A stretch of DNA of 11,828 bases from Bacillota bacterium (lineage in GTDB: Bacteria > Bacillota > Clostridia > Peptostreptococcales > Anaerovoracaceae). Every line of letters begins with the position of its first letter. Position 1 is the stretch's first letter. A program made the position numbers and the translations under genes. Location of the stretch: positions 1 through 11,828 of the forward strand of contig JAHZHL010000013.1 in NCBI GenBank assembly GCA_019420305.1. Reading direction: 5' to 3'. This document shows, piece after piece, positions 1 to 4,687 of this stretch. The notes below the pieces were generated by a model. That model worked only from the letters and a program-made list of their open reading frames with translations. It ran no database searches and was not told the origin of the DNA.

Positions 1-71
1 TGATAATCATTTTGGATCTGTCAACCAAAAACTCCACAACAACTTGACACCGCCCAGGTAGGGCTTTCTGT

Positions 72-99
72 TTGACATTTAAAGCATATTTGCTATAAT
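72..99 (+). promoter_or_regulatory. Sigma-70 type promoter for the short plus-strand RNA
   Basis: A perfect -35 TTGACA (72-77) and a perfect -10 TATAAT (94-99) are separated by 16 bases. A TG dinucleotide one base before the -10 (91-92) makes it an extended -10 as well. Transcription should start near 106. No open reading frame with a ribosome binding site follows before the hairpin terminator ending near 218, so this near-consensus promoter most likely drives a non-coding RNA facing the toxin gene. The promoter call rests on sequence match alone. Confidence 0.7.
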
Positions 100-105
100 A
101 TACTT

Positions 106-218
106 AACAAGACAGCCGACGAGTAGGTGCGAGCTACTCGACCCGGCGAATATCAACTATAACTTATACAGTAAAGCTGCCTATCCGACCAAGGAGTAAG
201 GCGGCTTTACTTATTTTT
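106..218 (+). ncRNA. Candidate antisense antitoxin RNA (type I toxin-antitoxin)
   Basis: The predicted transcript runs about 110 bases from the strong promoter at 72-99 to the terminator at 171-218. It holds a first hairpin (arms CGAGTAG 120-126 and CTACTCG 134-140, loop 127-133) and then the terminator stem. No convincing coding frame is present. Its 3' end is complementary to the 3' end of the minus-strand toxin gene, including the toxin stop codon at 207-209. Convergent overlap of toxin and antitoxin 3' ends is the known arrangement of txpA/ratA and bsr-type type I systems in Firmicutes. The antitoxin role is inferred from this position, from promoter strength and from the neighbouring toxin-like peptide. 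Start and end are predicted, and I do not recognise an Rfam family. Confidence 0.5.
171..218 (+). terminator. Rho-independent terminator of the antisense RNA
   Basis: An 11-base-pair stem (GTAAAGCTGCC at 171-181, GGCGGCTTTAC at 200-210, one G-U pair) is followed by TTATTTTT (211-218). On the plus strand this is a good intrinsic terminator. Read on the minus strand the stem is still present, but no T run follows it, so the toxin mRNA may end elsewhere and extend across the whole antisense RNA. The right arm contains the toxin stop codon. Confidence 0.75.
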
Positions 219-287
219 CACATTCAGAACGGCTACAATCAGTAAACCGATGGTTAAAAGCACCATAAATTCCTCGTATGTACTCAC
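207..287 (-). CDS. Putative holin-like toxin, 26-residue membrane peptide
   Basis: A GTG start (285-287) gives a 26-residue peptide: a short charged N-terminus (MSTYEEF), one hydrophobic segment (about residues 8-22) and a lysine-containing tail (NVKNK). This matches by eye the Firmicutes putative holin-like toxin family, whose members begin with MSTYE-like sequence. GTG is chosen because the Shine-Dalgarno-like GAAAGGGTG lies 6 bases before it. An ATG at 291-293 directly abuts that site and would add two residues. Family knowledge: such peptides insert in the membrane and are held in check by an antisense RNA, here proposed at 106-218. The stop codon is inside the terminator stem of that RNA. 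No clear minus-strand promoter was seen; the best candidate (TTGTTC with TACTAT, between about 390 and 412) has a poor 19-base spacer. Frames extending upstream to about 440 are not needed. Confidence 0.7.
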   Translation of the reverse strand: MSTYEEFMVLLTIGLLIVAVLNVKNK

Positions 288-357
288 AAGCATCACCCTT
301 TCCGCAAGACTCGGATCGGGCAGCAAGCACACCTTTCGGCTGCAAGAAAAGCGGCCA

Positions 358-386
358 TTGACACAAAATCCCCCCTGCGATATAGT
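358..386 (+). promoter_or_regulatory. Promoter of trmO
   Basis: A perfect -35 TTGACA (358-363) is followed after a 17-base spacer by the -10 TATAGT (381-386). The predicted start is near 393, giving a leader of about 25 bases with AGGAGA at 403-408 ahead of the trmO ATG. The promoter lies in the region that should hold the toxin gene's minus-strand upstream sequence, so the two transcription units are divergent or interlocked here. Confidence 0.75.
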
Positions 387-417
387 AAAACAAAAACAGG
401 TCAGGAGAACAACGTAT

Positions 418-1107
418 ATGATACATGAAATAACGCCCATCGCTCATATTCACACGGAATTTTCGTCAAAATTCGGAATACCCCGGCAGAGCGGGCTGGT
501 GGAGGAATTAAAGGGAACCATTATTTTTGAGCCGGAGTACCGCGACCCTCAGGCATTACGGGGACTGGACGGCTTTTCCCATCTCTGGCTTATCTGGCTT
601 TTCTCCGAGTCCGTATGCCGGGAGTGGTCTCCGACGGTCCGGCCGCCACGCCTGGGAGGGAACACGAGGATGGGAGTTTTCGCGACCCGCTCTCCATTTC
701 GCCCTAATTCGCTGGGGCTTTCTTCCGTGCGTATTGAACATGTGGAAGAAAACCATCCCAAATACGGACCGGTGATTCAGGTGGCAGGCGCGGATTTGAT
801 GGATGGGACGCCTATTTTTGACATAAAACCCTACGTGCCTCAGGCTGACAGCTATCCTCAGGCATTGGGCGGATTCAGCGCCAATGTAGCGGATTATCGC
901 CTGCAGGTTGAGATTCCGGAAAACTGGCTGCGGCAGATCCCCGAGGAAAAACAGGAAGCGCTGAAAAAGGTGCTGGCAGAGGACCCCAGACCGGCTTATC
1001 AGAAGGAAGCGGGAAGAGTTTACGGATTTTCCTTTGCCGGCCGGGAAATCCGCTTTCAGGTAAATGGAAACGTTCTCACAGTTTGCGGAGTGGAGAAGAC
1101 GTGGTAA
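418..1107 (+). CDS. trmO: tRNA (N6-threonylcarbamoyladenosine(37)-N6)-methyltransferase TrmO
   Basis: Predicted 229-residue TrmO (TsaA/YaeB, UPF0066 family), which uses S-adenosylmethionine to methylate t6A at position 37 of threonine tRNAs. Family signatures are clear: SKFGIPRQ (17-24), GFSHLWLIW (52-60), RPPRLGGNTRMGVFATRSPF (75-94) continuing into RPNSLGLS, DLMDGTPIFDIKPYVPQAD (126-144), and the late DPRPAY motif (189-194). The length fits a full-size enzyme with the N-terminal beta-barrel methyltransferase domain and the small C-terminal domain. The ATG at 418 is chosen because AGGAGA lies 9 bases upstream and the homologous region starts there; the frame stays open to 250, but that extension would overlap the promoter. 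The gene stands alone between the toxin-antitoxin pair and the zinc-ribbon gene, and no clear terminator was found after it. Confidence 0.94.
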   Translation: MIHEITPIAHIHTEFSSKFGIPRQSGLVEELKGTIIFEPEYRDPQALRGLDGFSHLWLIWLFSESVCREWSPTVRPPRLGGNTRMGVFATRSPFRPNSLGLSSVRIEHVEENHPKYGPVIQVAGADLMDGTPIFDIKPYVPQADSYPQALGGFSANVADYRLQVEIPENWLRQIPEEKQEALKKVLAEDPRPAYQKEAGRVYGFSFAGREIRFQVNGNVLTVCGVEKTW

Positions 1108-1167
1108 AAGCGTTCCGCGGATATTTATGTGAAAATTTGATGAAAAATCTCAAAAGAAGAAAAAGTA

Positions 1168-1176
1168 TGTTACAAT
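1168..1176 (+). promoter_or_regulatory. Possible extended -10 promoter of the zinc-ribbon gene
   Basis: TGTTACAAT (1168-1176) is an extended -10 element with TACAAT as the hexamer, placed 27 bases before the ATG at 1203. No -35 with correct spacing is visible; TTGATG at 1137-1142 is too far away. The A-rich tract 1151-1190 around it is typical of intergenic promoter DNA. Low certainty. Confidence 0.4.
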
Positions 1177-1202
1177 TAAAAAAAGAGAAAGAGGGTTGAG
1201 GT

Positions 1203-1646
1203 ATGAATAATTGGAGATACAGGTTGTTTCAATTTATGCAGGGCAGATACGGAATGGACGAATTCGGGCGGTTTCTGCTGATCGTAACCGTGATCGTCAT
1301 TCTGCTTTCCAACTTCCGCCATCTGCATTTTTTATATCTGGCAGGCTTGCTGCTGCTCGTATATACGTACTTTCGGATTATGTCGAGGAACATTTTTAAA
1401 AGGCAGCGGGAAAATCAGAAATATCTGTCCATCAAGAACCGCTTCACAAGAAAGGGCGGACAGCAGTCCAATGTAAGTCCCTTCCGCCGGCGTAAAAAGA
1501 GCGGAGGATGGGGAGAAAATGATAACTCTCAATATAATTTTTACCGCTGCAGAAGCTGCGGACAGGTAGTTCGGGTGCCGAAAGGCAAGGGCACACTGAA
1601 GATAACCTGCCCGAAATGCGGGAACTCCTTCATTGATCAGACCTGA
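1203..1646 (+). CDS. Small membrane protein with C-terminal zinc ribbon, function unknown
   Basis: A 147-residue protein with two closely spaced hydrophobic segments (about 23-36 and 42-58), a strongly basic linker (about 61-100, many K and R), and a C-terminal zinc ribbon with CRSC (116-119) and CPKC (136-139). The four cysteines are spaced C-x2-C-x16-C-x2-C, typical of a single zinc site. It is probably anchored by a hairpin of two helices with the ribbon in the cytoplasm, judged from the basic linker. The start is supported by GAGGG (1191-1195) 7 bases before the ATG. Similar small proteins are common as unnamed genes in Lachnospiraceae, but no function is known to me. The last 10 bases overlap the 3' end of the convergent Crp/Fnr gene. 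Confidence 0.82.
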   Translation: MNNWRYRLFQFMQGRYGMDEFGRFLLIVTVIVILLSNFRHLHFLYLAGLLLLVYTYFRIMSRNIFKRQRENQKYLSIKNRFTRKGGQQSNVSPFRRRKKSGGWGENDNSQYNFYRCRSCGQVVRVPKGKGTLKITCPKCGNSFIDQT

Positions 1647-2281
1647 TCAGGTATGTGGAGTGTAAAGCGATTCCCCTCATAAGAAATCAGACCGTCTCGG
1701 GACATATTGGACAGCTCTCTTGACAGAGCAGAGCGATCCACACAGAGATATTCAGCCATCTTAAGCCGGCCGAGAGGAACGGTAAACGTGGCAGTACCGG
1801 ATGACCGAGCGCACTGAGACAGATACGTCAGAATCTTTTCGCGGAGATGAAGCTTGGAGACAACATCAATTTTTTTGATAAACTCCAAATTTTTCTCGGC
1901 GATTATTTTTACGATGTTTTCAATCATTCGGTGATGAAAGCTGCAGGCCAGACTACAGGTGTGAAAGACCCGGCTGTAGTCCATAAAGAGAATGCGGCAG
2001 TCGGACAGCGCCTGATAGGAAAGCACATAATTCTCTTTCCGCGCGCAGGCAAAGGTTTCGCCAAAGACAGCTCCGCGTTGGAGGATGCTGATGAGAGAAC
2101 GGTTTCCCCAGAGATCTTCGGCCGCCATCTGCAGGCTGCCTTCTTCAATAATGCCGATCAGAGAATCCGCTTCCCGGGGATACCGAATATAGTCTCCACG
2201 GGTATACTGACGCGCATAGGCGTTGATGCATTTTAACATTGACTTTCGGTCTGTTTCCTGTATCTTATCAAAAAGATCCAA
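1637..2281 (-). CDS. Crp/Fnr-family transcriptional regulator, HcpR-like by context
   Basis: A 214-residue regulator with an N-terminal cyclic-nucleotide-binding-type beta-roll (about 20-105, including the G-x-VFGE-like turn at 70-75), a long dimerisation helix (about 110-140), and a C-terminal winged helix-turn-helix (about 148-210) with recognition segment VDRSALSREL (181-190). The start is TTG (2279-2281), favoured by a perfect AGGAGG (2291-2296) 9 bases upstream; no ATG lies closer. Seven cysteines occur (18, 79, 95, 109, 113, 157, 180), including a C-x3-C pair at the start of the dimerisation helix. There is no classical N-terminal Fnr cysteine cluster, so an iron-sulfur sensor is not established. 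The gene is divergent from the Nim-like gene and next to hcp, and both of those have matching inverted repeats in their promoters. This suggests control of nitrosative or redox stress genes, as known for HcpR in anaerobes. The effector is unknown. Confidence 0.92.
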   Translation of the reverse strand: MDLFDKIQETDRKSMLKCINAYARQYTRGDYIRYPREADSLIGIIEEGSLQMAAEDLWGNRSLISILQRGAVFGETFACARKENYVLSYQALSDCRILFMDYSRVFHTCSLACSFHHRMIENIVKIIAEKNLEFIKKIDVVSKLHLREKILTYLSQCARSSGTATFTVPLGRLKMAEYLCVDRSALSRELSNMSRDGLISYEGNRFTLHIPDQV

Positions 2282-2318
2282 AAGAATTCACCTCCTGTAA
2301 GAATGGTGGAATATTTTT

Positions 2319-2347
2319 ATTTTATCGGATTTGTGTTGCAGACGCAA
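2319..2347 (-). promoter_or_regulatory. Probable promoter of the Crp/Fnr regulator gene
   Basis: On the minus strand, TTGCGT (2347-2342) and TAAAAT (2324-2319) are separated by 17 bases. Predicted transcription starts near 2312, about 15 bases before the AGGAGG of the regulator gene. The inverted repeat at 2334-2349 covers the -35 and half of the spacer, so a bound dimer would be expected to block RNA polymerase, giving negative autoregulation. The -35 is only a partial match. Confidence 0.5.
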
Positions 2348-2349
2348 CA
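2334..2349. promoter_or_regulatory. Candidate Crp/Fnr-family operator (divergent region)
   Basis: A perfect inverted repeat TGTTGC-AGAC-GCAACA lies between the divergent regulator and Nim-like genes. Its size and symmetry suit a Crp/Fnr dimer. Its centre (2341.5) is 29.5 bases before the first base of the -10 at 2371, predicting a centre at about -41.5 relative to the Nim-like start site, the class II activator position. It shares the core GTTG-N6-CAAC with the repeat before hcp. Confidence 0.65.
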
Positions 2350-2370
2350 TGCTTCTGGTGAAGAACCCGG

Positions 2371-2376
2371 TAGAAT
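2371..2376 (+). promoter_or_regulatory. Activator-dependent -10 of the Nim-like gene
   Basis: TAGAAT matches the -10 consensus at five of six positions. The place where a -35 would be (about 2348-2353, CATGCT) has no resemblance to TTGACA, as expected for an activator-dependent promoter. The predicted start near 2383 leaves a leader of about 32 bases with GGGAGG at 2401-2406. Confidence 0.55.
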
Positions 2377-2414
2377 AGTAGTAAGAAAAATGAAATATAC
2401 GGGAGGACGAAGTT

Positions 2415-2897
2415 ATGAACAGAGAAATGTATAAAAAAGACAGACAGTTACCTGAGGAACAGGCTAGGGCAATTTTTGAAAAAGGGCATCACGGCATCCT
2501 GTCCGTAAACGGTGATGACGGATATCCCTATGGAGTACCAGTAAATTATGTGTATCTAAATGATTGCATTTATATCCATTCCGCGAAATACGGGTATAAA
2601 ATTGAGGCGCTGGAAAATAATAGAAAGGTCTGCTTTACTGCAATTCTGAGCTCCGAAATTCTTCCGAGCAAATTTACAGCAGCCTTTGAAAGCGTTATCG
2701 CCTTCGGAACGGCTTCTTTTGTGGAGGATGACGCGGAAAAGCAGAAAGCTCTGGAAACCTTTGTGGATCGGTTCTCACCGGAGTTCAAAGAAAACGGGAG
2801 AAAGTTTATTGCCGCGGCCTTTGAGAAAACAGCGATTATAAAAATCAACGTGGAATCTATGAAAGGAAAGTCCTATCAAGAAGGAGCCTGGAAATAA
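2415..2897 (+). CDS. Pyridoxamine 5'-phosphate oxidase family (Nim-like) flavoprotein
   Basis: A 160-residue protein of the split-barrel FMN-binding fold, closest by eye to the NimA/5-nitroimidazole-reductase-related branch. The core runs HGILSVNGDDGYPYGVPVNY (26-45), then an IYIHSAKYGYKIEAL stretch (52-66) and NNRKVCFTA (68-76), the usual strand-helix-strand flavin-binding part. It ends with a lysine-rich tail (ESMKGK). Length is normal for the family. Substrate is unknown: relatives include nitroimidazole resistance proteins and general FMN- or heme-binding reductases. The start is fixed by GGGAGG (2401-2406) 8 bases before the ATG. Its promoter has the same proposed Crp/Fnr site geometry as hcp, so a role in detoxifying reactive nitrogen or other redox stress is a reasonable inference but is not proven. 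Confidence 0.9.
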   Translation: MNREMYKKDRQLPEEQARAIFEKGHHGILSVNGDDGYPYGVPVNYVYLNDCIYIHSAKYGYKIEALENNRKVCFTAILSSEILPSKFTAAFESVIAFGTASFVEDDAEKQKALETFVDRFSPEFKENGRKFIAAAFEKTAIIKINVESMKGKSYQEGAWK

Positions 2898-2912
2898 CAA
2901 AAAACAAAACTT

Positions 2913-2938
2913 AATTCCGTTGTATTTGCAACGGAATT
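2913..2938. promoter_or_regulatory. Candidate Crp/Fnr-family operator upstream of hcp
   Basis: A perfect inverted repeat with arms AATTCCGTTG (2913-2922) and CAACGGAATT (2929-2938) and six bases between. The inner GTTG-N6-CAAC matches the core of the repeat at 2334-2349. Its centre (2925.5) is again 29.5 bases before a -10-like hexamer (2955), the class II activator position. The outer bases differ between the two sites, so only the core is taken as shared recognition sequence. Confidence 0.6.
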
Positions 2939-2941
2939 TTT
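2913..2941 (+). terminator. Possible terminator of the Nim-like gene, overlapping the hcp operator
   Basis: As RNA, the same inverted repeat folds into a 10-base-pair stem with a 6-base loop. The T run 2937-2941 overlaps the last bases of the right arm, and it lies 15 bases after the Nim-like stop codon. It is a moderate intrinsic terminator: fairly AU-rich at the base of the stem, with only five Ts. It may serve both as terminator and as operator. Confidence 0.45.
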
Positions 2942-2954
2942 CATGAGATTTTGG

Positions 2955-2960
2955 TATGCT
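2955..2960 (+). promoter_or_regulatory. Activator-dependent -10 of hcp
   Basis: TATGCT keeps the key TA and final T of the -10 consensus. It is placed exactly as far from the upstream inverted repeat as the Nim-like -10 is from its own. No -35 is present (about 2932-2937 reads CGGAAT). The predicted start near 2967 leaves a leader of about 38 bases with GGGAGG at 2991-2996. Confidence 0.5.
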
Positions 2961-3004
2961 TCTCTCATCATTCAAAACGAATCAGGATATGGGAGGTAAC
3001 AAAT

Positions 3005-4564
3005 ATGAATACAGAAATGTTTTGTTTTCAGTGCGAACAGACTGCGGGATGCAGCGGGTGCACAGGAAAGGCCGGCGTATGCGGCAAAAAGGCGGAAACC
3101 GCGGGACTGCAGGATCGACTGACAGGCGCGCTGATTTCACTTGCCAAGGATGAGGAACGCGCGGGAAGAGAGAAACTGCCGGAGGCTGTAGCGGAACTGA
3201 TGATGCGGGGACTGTTCGCCACAGTCACAAATGTAAATTTTGACGATGCGGCTTTGGAGGATCTGATAAAGGAGATCCACGGGCAAAAAGAAACGGAAGA
3301 TTACAACATGGAGGCCCTTTGGAACGGGAATGAGGATATTCGCTCTCTGAAGTCGCTGATTTTGTTCGGACTCAGGGGTATGGCGGCCTATGCGTGGCAC
3401 GCGGCTGTCCTGGGATATCAGGATGAAGAGGTAAACCGCTTTTTCTGCACAGGCCTTGCCGCGGTGGGATCCGAACAGACGATGGAACAGCTGCTGCCGC
3501 TGGTACTGAAAACCGGTGAAGTGAATCTGAAATGCATGGAGCTTCTGGACAGGGCCAATACCGAAACCTACGGCACGCCGGAGCCGACGGAGGTGGGCAT
3601 GAACGTTGAAAAAGGCCCGTTTATCGTTGTTTCCGGACACGACCTTTATATTCTCAAGCGTCTGTTGGAGCAGACCGAAGGAAAAGGCGTCAATATCTAC
3701 ACTCACGGAGAAATGCTGCCGGCTCACGGATATCCGGAACTGAAAAAATATCCGCATCTGAAAGGAAACTTCGGGACTGCCTGGCAGAACCAGCAGAAAG
3801 AATTCGCGGGGATTCCGGCTCCGGTGCTGTTTACGACCAACTGTCTGATGCCGCCGAAGGACAGCTATAAGGACCGGATTTTCACAACGGAAGTGGTAGC
3901 CTATCCGGAGATGGTGCATATCGGAGAAGATAGAGATTTTACACCGGTTATTGAAAAAGCGCTGGAACTGGGCGGTTATAGCGAAGAGCAGGAATTCTCC
4001 GGAATCAACGGCGGAAAAACCATGACCACAGGCTTTGCCCATGGCGCGGTTCTGGCTGTCGCCGATCAGGTGGTTGAGGCGGTGAAACAGGGCGCGATCC
4101 GACATTTCTTCCTGGTAGGCGGCTGCGACGGCGCGAAGCCGGGACGAAACTATTATACGGAATTTGTAAAGAAAGCGCCGCAGGATTCTGTGATTCTGAC
4201 TCTGGCATGCGGAAAATACCGGTTTAACGATCTGGATCTGGGAACGATTGGCGGACTGCCGAGACTGATGGATATGGGGCAGTGCAACGACGCCTACAGT
4301 GCCATCCGCGTAGCTGTTACTCTTGCGGAAGCCTTTGACTGCAGCGTAAACGAACTGCCTCTTTCCCTGGTGCTTTCCTGGTACGAGCAGAAAGCGGTCT
4401 GCATCCTGCTGACCCTGCTGCACCTGGGAATCAAAAACATTCTCCTGGGACCAAGCCTGCCGGCCTTTGTGTCGCCGAATGTGCTGAATTTCCTGGTAGA
4501 GCATTATAACCTTCAGCCGATTGGCGATCCGCAAACCGATATTCAAAAACTTATGAACCGCTAA
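3005..4564 (+). CDS. hcp: Hybrid cluster protein (hydroxylamine reductase / protein S-nitrosylase)
   Basis: A 519-residue hybrid cluster protein. The N-terminal cysteines C7, C10, C19 and C26 (C-x2-C-x8-C-x6-C) should bind a [4Fe-4S] cluster as in class I/III anaerobe proteins, rather than the [2Fe-2S] pattern of enterobacteria. All expected hybrid Fe-S-O cluster ligands can be placed: H212 (in SGHDL), E236, C280, C374 (in GGCDGAKPGR, the persulfide position), C402 (in ACGKYRFND), C427 (in MGQCNDAYS) and E461 (in SWYEQKA). The spacings 24, 44, 94, 28 and 25 equal those I recall for the Desulfovibrio enzyme. Family activities include hydroxylamine reduction, NO reduction and protein S-nitrosylation. 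The ATG at 3005 is chosen because GGGAGG lies 8 bases upstream; the frame is open to 2951, but that would include the promoter. The gene is single, ends in a strong terminator, and has no hcr-type reductase beside it. Confidence 0.97.
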   Translation: MNTEMFCFQCEQTAGCSGCTGKAGVCGKKAETAGLQDRLTGALISLAKDEERAGREKLPEAVAELMMRGLFATVTNVNFDDAALEDLIKEIHGQKETEDYNMEALWNGNEDIRSLKSLILFGLRGMAAYAWHAAVLGYQDEEVNRFFCTGLAAVGSEQTMEQLLPLVLKTGEVNLKCMELLDRANTETYGTPEPTEVGMNVEKGPFIVVSGHDLYILKRLLEQTEGKGVNIYTHGEMLPAHGYPELKKYPHLKGNFGTAWQNQQKEFAGIPAPVLFTTNCLMPPKDSYKDRIFTTEVVAYPEMVHIGEDRDFTPVIEKALELGGYSEEQEFSGINGGKTMTTGFAHGAVLAVADQVVEAVKQGAIRHFFLVGGCDGAKPGRNYYTEFVKKAPQDSVILTLACGKYRFNDLDLGTIGGLPRLMDMGQCNDAYSAIRVAVTLAEAFDCSVNELPLSLVLSWYEQKAVCILLTLLHLGIKNILLGPSLPAFVSPNVLNFLVEHYNLQPIGDPQTDIQKLMNR

Positions 4565-4572
4565 GAAAATAG

Positions 4573-4623
4573 CGCGCCAGACGGAAGAAGCTTTTTACAA
4601 AGCTTCTTCGCGGCGCGTTTTTT
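4573..4623 (+). terminator. Strong rho-independent terminator after hcp
   Basis: A two-part stem: outer CGCGCC (4573-4578) with GGCGCG (4612-4617), and inner GAAGAAGCTTT (4584-4594) with AAAGCTTCTTC (4599-4609), closing a 4-base loop. Six Ts follow (4618-4623). It starts 8 bases after the hcp stop codon and should isolate hcp from the transporter gene. Confidence 0.92.
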
Positions 4624-4638
4624 GAATACATAAAGCGA

Positions 4639-4675
4639 CTCGCTTTTGTCCAAACTAAGGAAAAACAGAAGCGAG
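4639..4675 (+). other. Leader hairpin just before the YfcC-family start
   Basis: CTCGCTTTTGT (4639-4649) pairs with ACAGAAGCGAG (4665-4675) as an 11-base-pair stem with one G-U pair and a 15-base loop. The stem ends at the first base of the only ribosome-binding-like sequence, GCGAGG (4675-4680), before the ATG at 4688. A smaller alternative pairing, AAGCG (4633-4637) with CGCTT (4641-4645), excludes the large stem. The structure could affect translation, but no known riboswitch or RNA-binding motif was recognised. No clear promoter was found between the hcp terminator and this gene. Confidence 0.45.
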
Positions 4676-4687
4676 CGAGGTTTTACT

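Noticed and set aside
44..49. A second TTGACA upstream of the antisense RNA promoter.
   Set aside because: No -10-like hexamer lies 15-19 bases downstream; the region reads as GC-rich non-promoter DNA.
250..417. Upstream extension of the trmO frame.
   Set aside because: It covers the trmO promoter, antisense toxin sequence and no family-conserved residues; the ATG at 418 has a proper ribosome binding site.
207..440. Longer minus-strand frame of 77 residues containing the toxin peptide.
   Set aside because: The extension lacks a ribosome binding site and a coherent protein character; GAAAGGGTG just before 285-293 marks the short start.
3137..4546. A 469-residue minus-strand open frame across hcp.
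   Set aside because: It is the shadow of hcp: composition rich in R, H, Q and F, no start signal, no recognisable motif, while hcp has every ligand residue intact.
4646..4687. TTG start adding 14 residues to the YfcC-family protein.
   Set aside because: It falls in the leader hairpin, has no ribosome binding site, and the added residues are charged and unlike the family N-terminus.
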